Below, piece by piece: positions 22,441 through 32,640 of a DNA stretch of 64,000 nt. The first letter of the stretch is position 1. Every line of letters starts with the position of its first letter. A program made the translations under genes and the position numbers. Source of the stretch: Malachius bipustulatus (taxonomy: Eukaryota; Arthropoda; Insecta; Coleoptera; Melyridae); NCBI GenBank assembly GCA_910589415.1, contig OU342637.1, positions 24,031,162 through 24,095,161 on the forward strand, in the 5' to 3' direction. Under the pieces are notes generated by a model. That model was not told the origin of the DNA. It ran no database searches and saw only the letters and a program-made list of their open reading frames with translations.

Positions 22441-23347
22441 AATATCTAATGTAATAATGTAAAATGTACCTAGAGGTATTGATATTGATTGCTTGAATAT
22501 TTTAATAAATGTTTCACTTTACCTATTAATAAAAAGTTCTTGAAAAAAGTTTTATATCTAAGCGGGTAGGTAGATACGGATTTATTGCTTAATCTACCTA
22601 GGTAGGTACCTATTTCCCAACTAACTACCTACTTTCTTGAGTTGTGGCTGACAACCAGATCAGTGCTGACTGACATAAGGTTTTTGGTGGCTGAATATAG
22701 GACTTTTAGGGATTTTTCTATAAATTTGTTTATTGTGTTTACACATTTAAACCTACATTGTAAAATTGTTAAAAATTCAAAAAATAAATTAGTCAGGTCA
22801 TACTTCAAAATAAAATTGCTCTTACATTTACAATCCTATATTAACTTAACGCCGAAATTAAATTATACTGAAACTTGCTGACTACTGGCGCATTTACCCC
22901 ATTTGACTTTCTTTTGGTTATTTACTAAGTAAGTAAATGCCTAAACCAAATTAAATAACAATTCCAATGAAAAATATTTATTTTTGCTTTTCCAGCACTT
23001 TTTGAATATAAAAAAATATTGTTTATATATTAATAAAGAATCTTATCAATGCAACACGGAACCACGAGTGCTGTCAAAGCAATTCAACAACGATAGTTTT
23101 CGTTGGGATTGTTATTTAATTCGGTATAGGTATGTATTTTTCGGTTCTCTGCTAAGTAGTAGAGAACTGAAACAAAGTCAAATTTTAGTTATTTGTAAAA
23201 ATTAAATCAACTTTGCATCAAATTTGTACCAATTTTAACATAGTTAAAAAAATTTAGCTGCCGTTTTCCATTTTTATAAGAAAACGTTATTTAGAACAAT
23301 AACGGGTCACAAAAAAAATATATGGAAAAGATGAATATGATATAAGA

Positions 23348-23431
23348 GAATAATTTTGTTTGTGTGTGGCTGAAGGAAATACATCCAGAGCCAGAGAATG
23401 AATGAATGAATGAATGAATGAATAATTTTGT
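23348..23431 (+). mobile_element. 60-bp retrocopy with (GAAT)n tail and 12-bp target duplication
   Basis: GAATAATTTTGT occurs at 23348-23359 and again at 23420-23431. The 60 bases between end in about six GAAT repeats (from about 23396). The mirror arm at 17940 has this site only once, so the insertion is supported independently. It is probably a heavily 5'-truncated LINE or SINE end. Confidence 0.65.
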
Positions 23432-24059
23432 GCAAGTTTCGAAAATTTTCTCAAAAATCAAAACTCAAAAATGCTCAGTTCAACAATTTTGGCTAGGGGG
23501 CTCAAAATTGGTACATAGGTGAAAAATTAAATTTCCAATTTGGGATCTAGCCAGATTAGAAATTTTTTAGGAATATTATTTCGTCTTAGAAAAATTTTGT
23601 AACATTAAATGGATAGCTTTTGATGACTTATGTACCTACGAAAATAATTTATTTAATTTCCAATAATAAAAAAGATATGGCTAAAATAAGGAAATTTTAT
23701 TTTTCAGTTTCTTCAGGATATTTCACCAACGAATAAAGTTTCCATAACTTTTATTTCAGATTTTAATTAATCATAAAATTTTGTAACTTTTCTTTAAAAT
23801 AACCGACTCTATATCTCCAATGGTTTAGGTTTAAGCAATCTCAATGATGAATCAGTTGAAAGTGACCACCAGTATAGAATGTCGTTCCCGCTACAAGAGG
23901 TTAATCATTTTCAATAATATAAAAAGACAATTTGTTTAAGAATCATCAAAATCGGTGCTGTTTCCAAGGACTTCCAACTATTACCTGTTTTATGTATCAT
24001 TGACTTGACTATAAACCTATCACTTGTTAAAGTTTGAATAATTCAATCGTCTTTAAAAA

Positions 24060-24425
24060 TTTCAAATATTTAGGTAGAGGGATACTTCACATTCCAGTAA
24101 ACTTAAATTCTTCAAAAATTTCTATAGGTACTGGAGTGATGAAAATTATAAGATTTTTCGTCATCCTGTATTAACATTTCACCTTCACAATAGGATTACT
24201 ACATAACAAGTTAAGAAAAAGACAATTAAACCGTTTTCCGATATCTTGAGCTGGTTTCAATATAGGCTGCCTTGCAAATGGAGAATCGCAATTTTCACTT
24301 ATTTACAACTGTTAAGTTACCTACTTATTGTTGAAAAATTCAACTGTGAAAAGCATTATAATTCAATTTTCTCATAAAATCTGAAAATGTGACAACAGGG
24401 TGTCCTATTTAAGATAACAAACTTG
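24060..24425. mobile_element. Diverged partial copy of the 265-1125 foldback family
   Basis: GAGTGATGAAAATT...CATCCTGTATTAA matches the palindrome centre of the first element. The sequence then follows its right arm in order: AACCGTTTTCCGATATCTTGAGC, TCGCAATTTTCACTTATTTA, AACAGGGTGTCCTATTTAAGATAACAAACT. The left arm is mostly unrecognisable and the right arm is shortened. Confidence 0.65.
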
Positions 24426-26214
24426 CAGGGCCTACAAAGATATTGCGCCACTAATTATAGGTATCTTAAAATAATTTTAAAAACTGCTCTTTGAGCTCAT
24501 ATAGGTATCAATTACCCAACCTTTATATTGTTTTTTATTAAGTAGTATCACTGCAAGGAAGATAGACGTAATAGTTGCTGCAGTAAACAGGTTAAATCGT
24601 CCGCATTTTTCATTACATTACAAGTACCTAGAAGTGTTGTAGGTTGCTCATAGCAGGTGGATTTCCGCATAAGGAATTTAAAGGGACGAAACTTGAAGAA
24701 AACTTCCGAAGTCAATTTCGGGGTAATGACAGCCTACCGCACGAAGGAAAGAAGTTTGTTTTTAGGCAGTGAGAAATTCAATAATTTTTATCTTGGGATT
24801 TCAGCTGGATTTATATTATAAGAACAAGTTTATATAAGTAATAAAAAATTCACTCCAAAAATATATAAAAAATAAGTACACCCTCGTGACAGATATTTTT
24901 ATTACCGCGTCCTTGAGTAGCTGTAAGTAACTCCAACTCCAGTTTCGCTAACTGCATGATGATTATGCTTTAAGCTATATTTATTTACAATGCTTCATGT
25001 GTAGCGATACTATTTTATAAAGTCTCGGAGGTACTAAAATTGCAATAAATTATGTTCAAAAAGGAAATGAAAAAGTTACAATTCCGGTCTTATTACAGGA
25101 AATTTTAAAGGTTTAAATTTGAAAGATATAAAAATTCCATAAGAACTGGGGACTAAGAATTATTACTATTATGAGTGTGTATAGAATTGAGAATGAATAT
25201 TTGTATGGAAGTGGTACCAAAGCTCACGCTTATAAAACGCCAAGACATCGTCAATAAACTTCAATAAATTCCTCACCCACGTCACGTTTACTTTCTTTGA
25301 GTCCATTCCGTAAGCCTTACGACATTTTACCTTGATCATGTGCCGCTGAAAGCGTTCCATATTGTGCTGAAAATCGTAATTGTTTACTATATTTCCAGTT
25401 ATTAAGCCCGTAACATCCAATAACGTTTTCTCAATTTCATCAAAAAGCGTGACATTACCGGCGAATCGGAATGAAAAGGAACTGCGTGGGTAATCAATTG
25501 GCAGCTCCGGCATGTATTTACAAGCAAACATTAAAGAGGAAAAAATCTCTTGTTAATTAGCAGTTGATGAAGCACTTTGTGTAACCGTTAAGTTTACGAT
25601 TCACGACCTGTAATCTTAAAAAGGCACTCCAATAAAAAGTTCAAAAATTCATAGGAAGGAATTAAAACATCGAGAGGCGAGCCTAAATTACCTCTTTAAT
25701 GTTAATTAAGGAGTGTAATTAGCGAAGAGCTGTTTTTCTCCCTACTTTGTTCTGAATGGTGAATGCAAAAGAATGCTTCTATTACAGTTCCATTCAGGCT
25801 TAATCCTCCCGCTATGGATGAATTTAGGACGCTGGCACTTTTCACAAGCATGTTCCGAATATAGCATACGACTTAGAGGCAAGACTTATTTAAGGGAGCT
25901 TTTATCTTATGAGTTCATCCCTTACATTTAAGAAACTCCTTAATCCTAGATTATAATTTGATTTACTTTAAACGTTTTTTAAAACACAAGCATTATCTAC
26001 GTGGATTAATAATACATTTGTATTGGAGCGAGTTGTAGAAGATTTTTCAATTATTTTCAAAATCAAAAAAAAAAGAGGAAAACTCTTCAAATATTCACCC
26101 CCCAATATTTATAAGTATCTTGTTTGAAATAGTTCTTAAGTTTACCCTAAATTTTCGATTCTTTTCAGTTGTAAGTTTTAAGATACCTACCGCATTAAAA
26201 TAACAAAGGATCTG
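24426..26214. other. Non-coding sequence apart from one weak reading frame
   Basis: Apart from the 120-codon minus-strand frame listed separately (25169-25531), nothing is recognised. Confidence 0.45.
25169..25531 (-). CDS. Unrecognised 120-codon open frame
   Basis: The frame is one of the longer ones outside transposons, and its product looks protein-like in composition: mixed charged and hydrophobic residues with two possible amphipathic helices (LLDVTGLITGN and VRNLLKFIDDVLAFYKREL). I recognise no family. No convincing splice site, signal peptide or promoter marks it as an exon or gene, and a frame of this length can occur by chance in a window this size. It may be a fragment of an unknown gene or transposon. 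Confidence 0.25.
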   Translation of the reverse strand: MFACKYMPELPIDYPRSSFSFRFAGNVTLFDEIEKTLLDVTGLITGNIVNNYDFQHNMERFQRHMIKVKCRKAYGMDSKKVNVTWVRNLLKFIDDVLAFYKRELWYHFHTNIHSQFYTHS

Positions 26215-26930
26215 GGGGGCTATTCTCGAGTTCGTGGGAGTCGATTCCCGCGTGAGAGTTCGCATGAAAACTGGTCAACCAAAGGTACCTGCATTACCGA
26301 CTGTTAAATTAACTCGAAAAATGTCAGTTTTTTCACGAGCGTACCACTGTCTAAAAATTCACACGCAATTTATTATTGAGTCAGCTTATTTGAAACTTAT
26401 GTCATCTGTCAATATTTACCTATTACTGGTATATTCTGGGAAAAAGACCATTCAGTAGGCGGTTATGATACGGCGCACCGAATTGCTATACACGAAAGTT
26501 TGTCAGGCAGGTTTTATTACACCTTGATGAACCTTATTTGAAGCCAAAGAATCGGATGAGAAGTTCTTATTTAGATCTCTCTATTATCCGTGTGTCAAGA
26601 GACATTTTCTCAGTAACTGTTTAAGATATCCAGTTGAAAATGATAGCAAATACTAAAATCTACAGCTTCTTAGGTCCGTAATATGTTTTTAATACCCACT
26701 AAGATACGATTCTTCGTTCTCTATAGTCGTGTTAATATTTTGTTTATCTTTTCCCACTTTGCTTTTTTCACTTGCTACCTACGCCTATGACCAATTGTGC
26801 CAAAAATATAACATCCAGCTGTTCAAAAATCTCCGTGTCAAGTTTGCACTTTGAATGGGAACGATCTCCGGTGATCCGAGATCTTCCCACAAAATCCGAT
26901 TTCATTCCCACGAACTCGAGAATAGCCCCC
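26215..26930. mobile_element. Element bounded by 25-bp perfect inverted repeats
   Basis: GGGGGCTATTCTCGAGTTCG continues to 26239, and its exact 25-bp inverse lies at 26906-26930. The roughly 666 bp between show no transposase. The two ends are too long and too exact to be chance, so a non-autonomous DNA transposon is likely. A clear target duplication was not identified. Confidence 0.6.
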
Positions 26931-27649
26931 GGGATGATCAGATGATCTGGTTTGTATAAAACTTCATCTTGCTTTCCTGAAAATAGTGTCAAATAAACTT
27001 TAAAAACTCGAGGATGATGTTGCAGACGTGCAGTATCACGTAATATTTTCATCCCAGGTCACTTCATACTTTCTCGAGAACTCACAGAAATATTTTACAT
27101 TGGCAGTCAAATGGTACTGAAGCTGAAGCTGCTTGGATTGATTTAATCTTCTCTGAATATGTTTGTAATTAAAGTTTAATCTTTTATCTATTAGTAATTT
27201 GATATGGAATTTACTGGTTCTTCTTTACGCGCTCATAAACGATCCCTTTCTAAAATCCCAAGTCGTCTGCCGTTCACAAACATCTAATTAACAAAGTACT
27301 TTGACTGTTCACTTTGACTCAAATCTCGTTGCCGTCTCTACTTGCAAGACTTTTGTTCTGATTCATCATTACTTTATCTTTCGAACACCTTCATAGTATC
27401 ATCAGAGTTGAAAAAATGTTAAAGGACATAGTAAAAATACCGTTCTGGTAGTTTCTAAACTTCCGACTTTTTCATGTATAATTTTCCAAGTCTACTAAGG
27501 CGGGAAATTATTTGATGCTTAAGAACGTGAACTTGTTTATAACGACCTAGAACCTGCTATGGGCAGTTACAGTACGATTAATTATTGTTCTACAGAATAA
27601 TCTACAGAAAAAGGTCGGAAATTGCACGTTTAAGGGAGACAATTGTATT
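26931..27649. other. Non-coding sequence
   Basis: Nothing recognised; a 94-codon minus-strand frame crossing the right inverted repeat appears to be chance. Confidence 0.4.
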
Positions 27650-28141
27650 GTAATAATTATTAAGGATTATTGAGTCACTGCGACCTAAGAGTCCCAAGAA
27701 TACTCTATTGTGTTCCCTATACTATGCTTCCCCTTGAATGGAATCCCATTAATGAAGCATCTTCTCCAAGTCCACTTCCTTGAGAAATTTGAGGATTTTG
27801 AGAGGATCAAGGTCGAGTAGATCCCCTGCCTCCAGCTGGTGTTAGCTCAAAGCGTTTCTTCTTTAGAAATCTAACACATCGCAGTTTAGCAGCAGGTGAG
27901 GAGGCGTCTCGTCTCCCTTTCTGAAAAATCTGCAGACGCCGTTCTCTTCTATGCCTAACTTCCTCAAAAGTTTCTTGAGCTTACAATGTCCCGCCAGGAA
28001 TCTCTTCAGTGTTCTGAGACGTTTCTGAGGTTGACGAGTATCTCCGACCACTCTGGGTTGAAGTTCCCGAAGAGTTATGACTTTTCTGAACCATGAGAGG
28101 TTCCTACGATTGATTTCTCTCAGTTTTTCTTCTTTCTCCAA
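27650..28141 (-). pseudogene. 3' end of a LINE (RNase H-distal zinc-knuckle tail)
   Basis: The minus strand reads RFLAGHCKLKKLLRKLGI, then CRFFRKGDETPPHLLLNCD. This is the tail after RNase H in Jockey-like LINEs, where the usual form is a CxxC...H...C knuckle; here the second cysteine is replaced (CRFF). After a stop the reading continues as LDPLKILKFLKEVDLEKML, the usual final helix. The 3' part carries GGTCGCAGTGACTCAATAAT, then an AT-rich end near 27650. Everything upstream is missing. Confidence 0.7.
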
Positions 28142-28954
28142 AGTTCTGCTTCAAAGAATGTGTATTCAAATCCACAGGATGGTTCTGACATCCTGAACAT
28201 GATTACATTAACCTAAATAAACATCCTCCACTAGGCATTCATAAACCATCATGGAGTTGATGGTCGAAGAACTCAGCGTCTTTATGTCGGCTTGACTATG
28301 TGTCAATAATTCTTAGTCAATACTGTCTTATTCAAGTAGTGTTGGTTCTTCATTAGTTTTTATTTATTAATGTAACTCCTTTAAATCTAACTTCTTCCTT
28401 CCATTCCAAATCAACGCTGCCTAAACGGATGATCTTGATTTCTGGAAGCTTGATCCTTTGTGTGAATGGTGCTGTTTTTGTAGGGTTCTTCTAAATGTGT
28501 TGTTCGCTGAGTGACACTGTTCCCTGAGCAATGCTCTTCGTCAATGCTTCGTGAAGTCTAGACGCTTCAGGTGTTGAGATGATGTTCCCACAGAAGTCCC
28601 TAAAATTCTTCCTTTTAGCTTTTTTTGTTTCCTTTGTGTAGGTTATTGTCATAGTCATGGTGTAGTGCTGCCAGTTTCCATCGCGCTTGGCTTTATTGGC
28701 CGTCGAGCTTCTGCCCGAAGTTTAGATAGGTGTTTGTTCCAGCATGATAATATTCTACAATTTTTTTTTCTGTCAGCACTCCGTTTAGAGATCCTACTAT
28801 TTCGTCTAATTCATGGGAGAGACTTTTCAATTTTAACTTATGGTCAGAGAGTGTGAAGGTTCATTTCATACCCTCCAGTCTGAGACCATATAAGCGTGGT
28901 TTAAGGGTAGGATTCCACTTGAAAAAGTATTCCCAAAAGTTCGTATAACATTCT
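28142..28954. other. Non-coding sequence
   Basis: No gene or repeat recognised. Confidence 0.45.
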
Positions 28955-29174
28955 TTCGGAGTGGTCGGTATTTCTGCGGTTTAAGCCGTTGACGCTGCCA
29001 CCATCTGGGTTCGAACCACAGCTCGTCATAGTTGTTTGCGTTCGTTAATTTTCCTATCTATATGATATAAAAGCTTCTGTTGCTATATGAGCTCGATATC
29101 GAAGTCAAATAAATTACCAGAGTCGATCGATTATGTCTTATCTACACAGTTAAGACCGATGCACCCTTTTTTTT
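28955..29174 (+). mobile_element. tRNA-like SINE, copy 1
   Basis: GCCGTTGACGCTGCCACC precedes GGTTCGAACCA (29008-29018), close to the RNA polymerase III B box. The 3' part, AGCTCGATATCGAAGTCAAA, and the T-rich end match the copy at 34722 in order and spacing. An A box is not clear. Confidence 0.6.
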
Positions 29175-29216
29175 AAATAAATCAAATTCTTACGAAAACT
29201 CACAAATAAGGTAAGT

Positions 29217-29590
29217 AGAAGGTAGGTGCCTACAGCCCCTTAATGGTTTTTTTTATGTAAATTAGCTCTATTGTTCTCAAGGTCATTGATCACGCCCACC
29301 TGTCATCGAAACAATGGGGTGTACTTGATTTATGGGCACACCTGCATCTGGCCCTTTTTTCGGAAACACAATAGCCTAATGAATTCTTTTGTTATCGGGG
29401 TCATTAATCAAGTACACCCCATTGTTTCGATGACAGGTGGGCGTGATTAATGACCTTGAGAACAATAGAGCTAATTTACATAAAAAACCCATTAAGGGGC
29501 TGTAGGCACCTACCTTCTAATGACCTTGATAACAATAGAGCTAATTTGAATAAAAAACCCATTAAGGGCTGAAGTGACCTACCTTCTACT
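29217..29590. mobile_element. Inverted-repeat element with a partial tandem copy of its right end
   Basis: Left arm 29217-29330 is the near-perfect inverse of 29406-29518; both contain AGGTAGGTGCCTACAGCCCC, CTATTGTTCTCAAGGTCATT and CATCGAAACAATGGGGTGTA or inverses. A further 70-bp copy of the right end (TGACCTTGATAACAATAGAG onward) follows to 29590. There is no coding capacity. Confidence 0.75.
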
Positions 29591-31076
29591 AAGGTAGTTA
29601 CAGGCCTTCAAATTTCATTTTTCAAATCATCATTTTGTTATTACTTGACACACTTATACCACTGAATTTCCTTTTCATCCTTGGTCCAAATTTAACTTGA
29701 CTCCATCAAAGCCGAAGAGCGTTAACTACCGTTGACCTACAAAAAAGGCCCATAACTCAAAAAAAAATTCAAGCATGTGTTTGGGATCCTACAAAATTGG
29801 TAGTTGCGGGAAAATGCAACAAAAACGAGACTGCATGTGGCTGGAGCGGATGAAATCGAATACTAATATCCATGGATAGAAAGTACATAATATCAGAAGT
29901 GGATCAAATTATTCAAAGAGTATAAAACTATACAATAAAATTAACACCAGAAAACAAAATACAAGAAATTAAAATATACTGAAAATTAATGCTTTTAGCA
30001 CTGTAATAATATCGATAGATGTTTAAACCCTTCCAAAATCTTCTCAAACTAACATAAATGAATGTGTCTGAAAATGAAGCGCAGGTAACTACGATTTTAT
30101 GAGCGCAGCAATATTTTCTTCGTATCTTACCTAAATAGATTAGACTATAAATTATAATAAAGAACGAAGATTAGCTACAGCATGAAATTACATAATTATA
30201 ATTAGTATCAAAAATAAATTGTTGATACTAAACGAACTCAAACTATTCCCTTTGCGCTTAAGACTTGCTCTGTAAACTCAACACTTCTTGTTGCGTTATT
30301 TTCACCGTTTTCATCCTCCAAACACCCGCAATAAGTCCGCAAAGTGAGCGTCTACTTATGTTATGGTCGTCCCTTTCGAGGAAAACTTCACCGCTATTCG
30401 TCCTTCGCTCCTCGAACTCTATAGCTTCTTTTAGAATTTTCTCGGTCTCCGAAGTTGCTATTTATACAAAATCCTTAAAGATACAAGCTCTTTACGATTG
30501 AACTTTTCAGCAGTACTTTAATTAATGCCAAGACGTCGGGAAGTTGGTTGGAGCATTTATGTTGTAGTCTTAATTAATTATTTTCTATTAAGTTAAGACA
30601 GTGGATACTCCCACAATTCTCGCAATAGCATTTCTTCATTCCGATTTATCCTGATTCTTCTCTGATAGTAAAACGAAAACGCAGTAAAAAAGTCCAGTAT
30701 AGTGTTATGATTCAGGAAAAAGTGGCATATAATAGCGGCTTAGTATTACTTACTTAAAGCTAACAATGACTGCTGGTAAATATTGCATTTGGTTGGAGCG
30801 ACAGAATTTTTCATTAATGCCTTGGTGTCACGATTCAATTTGGAAGCGCGAATTGTTTGAACATAAAGTAAACATTACCATTCAAGCGGATAACTAAACA
30901 GCATGGAAATGTGAATTCGGAAAATAAACCAGAGGAACTTGCAGCCGGTTTTTATTACGAAATAAAATCAGCGACTTGCATAATTCACTGGAGGTAATGA
31001 AACTTCCACTGTACGAAATTAACTGATTCCTGCGAGAGTTTCCTTTGGCAGGGCCCACAGTTCTTCGGTCCTAATA
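29591..31076. other. Non-coding sequence
   Basis: No gene or repeat recognised. Confidence 0.45.
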
Positions 31077-32353
31077 TATTTATTTTTATTTTTTTATTTA
31101 TAGAGTAAGGTCATCCAACAGATCACAATAATGACCCAATATAGGATGACACAACTTAACATTACAACAATACAAAAACATCAGTCTCAAAACAACAGAA
31201 ATGCTTGTATATAATAACAAGCAAAAATAACGTAAGCTAAACTAAACTAAACAAATAATAAATAATAAACAACAAGGAAGCTAAAAACCAAAAAGAGGAA
31301 GCAAGTTCCCGAACGAATTCTCGGTCACGTACAAAGCCTCAAAAAATGTGCGGCCTTTCTTTTAAATGACAGAAATGAAGAAGAAGAAGAAGCAGACCCG
31401 GCAGAAGCAAGTTCAACCTCATTGAAATGCCTGACACATCTTATCAAAGGTGAGTTCAAATAAAAATTTGTACTACAAGATGTCAGATCAGCATACAGCA
31501 TGTGTCTCCGACGTAAGGAATATGGAGAACAATTAAAATTTAAAAAGCTCAAGCACTCTTCACAGTCCACCATACTATATATTAATTTATAAATGAAGCA
31601 AACGCCACTTAAGGACCGCCTCAAGGACAACGAATCTACTCTGTAAAAAGATAAGTTCTGATCATAGGAAAAGGAGCCTCTGTTTTTATGGTACCTAAAA
31701 TTCAGGTTTCTAATCAGTTTTCTCTGAACCCTCTCCATCTGCTGTACGTATCTATCATACATTGGACTCCAGACCGCCGAGGCGTACTCCAAACGAGATC
31801 TCACTACCGAGAAGTACACTGCAATAACCGATTCTGATCTCCTGAACTCTCTCGTCGACCTCAACACAAAACCTAACATTTTATAGGCTTCCCGAACCAC
31901 ACCACAAATATGAGACTCAAACGTAAGTCTAGAGTCAAGTAGCACACCCAGATCTCTCACCTCATTTGCAATAGACAGATTGTGTCCAGAAAGAGACAAA
32001 TTATGACAAGGTGGGTCCCTCTTACGTGAGAAGGTTATTTGCTTGCATTTCAGAGGATTAAGTTTAAGTCTGTTCACACAGCAATAGGCATCCAATCGTT
32101 CAAGGTCGCTCTGAAAAAGTCTAAAGTGAGTCTCGTCCGACACCTCCATATATATTTTCATATCATCAGCATAAAGCTTGAAATTAGCTGATTTGAAGCA
32201 CTGTTCGATGTCATTTATGTACAGAGAGAACAGAAGGGGACCGAGATGAGAACCCTGGGGGACCCCTGACGTCACAGCCACGGTAGGGGATCGAGCACAA
32301 TTCAATTCAACAAACTGTTCCCTTCCACTTAAGTACGATGCAAGTAATGTCAA
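31077..32353 (-). mobile_element. 5'-truncated LINE
   Basis: The element consists of the 3' half of a LINE open reading frame (31325-32353), a 3' untranslated region of about 220 bp, and an A/T-rich tail (31077-31101, TAAATAAA-type on the minus strand). The break at about 32353 falls inside the reverse transcriptase, the usual outcome of incomplete reverse transcription. No clear target duplication was found. Confidence 0.8.
31325..32353 (-). CDS. LINE reverse transcriptase, C-terminal half (342 codons open)
   Basis: After ASYLSGREQFVELN come GVPQGSHLGPLLFSLYIND (residues about 30-48) and the catalytic box YADDMKIY (61-68). Then LNPLKCKQITFSRKR (thumb) and VRDLGVLLDSRLTFESHI follow, with the usual LEYASAVWSP and QMERVQRKLIRNL near residue 200. 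The C-terminus has no RNase H, which suggests the CR1/Jockey side of the LINE tree. The first catalytic motif (FLDFSKAFD-like) and the endonuclease are lost with the 5' end, so the frame cannot support retrotransposition even though it has no stop. The long open frame implies a fairly recent insertion. The start methionine is only the first ATG after the truncation. Confidence 0.85.
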   Translation of the reverse strand: MTLLASYLSGREQFVELNCARSPTVAVTSGVPQGSHLGPLLFSLYINDIEQCFKSANFKLYADDMKIYMEVSDETHFRLFQSDLERLDAYCCVNRLKLNPLKCKQITFSRKRDPPCHNLSLSGHNLSIANEVRDLGVLLDSRLTFESHICGVVREAYKMLGFVLRSTREFRRSESVIAVYFSVVRSRLEYASAVWSPMYDRYVQQMERVQRKLIRNLNFRYHKNRGSFSYDQNLSFYRVDSLSLRRSLSGVCFIYKLIYSMVDCEECLSFLNFNCSPYSLRRRHMLYADLTSCSTNFYLNSPLIRCVRHFNEVELASAGSASSSSSFLSFKRKAAHFLRLCT

Positions 32354-32369
32354 AAGATATTTGAATAAA

Positions 32370-32640
32370 AGAATATTGTTGTAAATGTAAATATATATCT
32401 ATATAAATGGCGCGACTGGTTGAGTAAGGTGTGTGTGTGAAGAACTGACAGATACGGAAGCACGAACGAAACACTATCGCGTCGCTTCTCCTATTTGATG
32501 TTGAAATGTAAACTGTTACCAGCAGCGTCCCTGGGGTAATTAAAACAATTCTCTCTTATTTGCATTTTATTATAATTTAACCCAACCGACCGTTAATATG
32601 CGACCTGGCTATAGGTTCGCAGAATATTGGTTCGGTTATT
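32370..32640 (+). repeat. Possible LTR-like or 5' fragment beside the LINE
   Basis: TGTTGTAAATGTAAATATAT is followed by a TATA-like TATATAAATGG, a moderately GC-rich middle part, and TTATTTGCATTTTATTATAA. That layout resembles a solo LTR. No second copy, primer site or target duplication was found, so this is tentative. Confidence 0.25.

Larger units (their letters stand above)
19694..22904 (+). mobile_element. Pogo/CENP-B-like DNA transposon, transposase core deleted
   Basis: Ends carry a short inverted repeat, AGGTAAATGTGCC at the left and GGCGCATTTACCCC at the right, followed inward by AGTAGTCAGC on both sides. Subterminal copies of GTGGCTGA/TCAGCCAC cluster outside the coding part (19730, 19806, 19897, 20722, 20898, 20961, 22644, 22687), as transposase-binding repeats often do. 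The coding frames (21059-22440) keep the DNA-binding and zinc-finger ends but not the DDE domain. The mirror arm of the outer element preserves an apparent empty site (ACTAAAATTTGAC), which suggests insertion with no more than a 1-2 bp duplication. That is odd for pogo, which normally duplicates TA. Confidence 0.65.
17883..23505. mobile_element. Old inverted-repeat element broken up by later insertions
   Basis: Pieces at 17883-17950 and 19513-19693 are inverted copies of 23505-23432 and 23347-about 23170. Shared blocks include TGTTGAACTGAGC, AACAAAATTATT, ATAATCATCTTTT, AAATAACGTTTTC and GGTACAAATTTGA-like text. The left arm is split by the foldback element (17955-19512) and is followed at once by the pogo-like element (19694-22904). 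The right arm is split by a 60-bp retrocopy with a GAAT tail. The arms are well diverged, so this is the oldest layer. Exact outer ends are uncertain. Confidence 0.6.
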
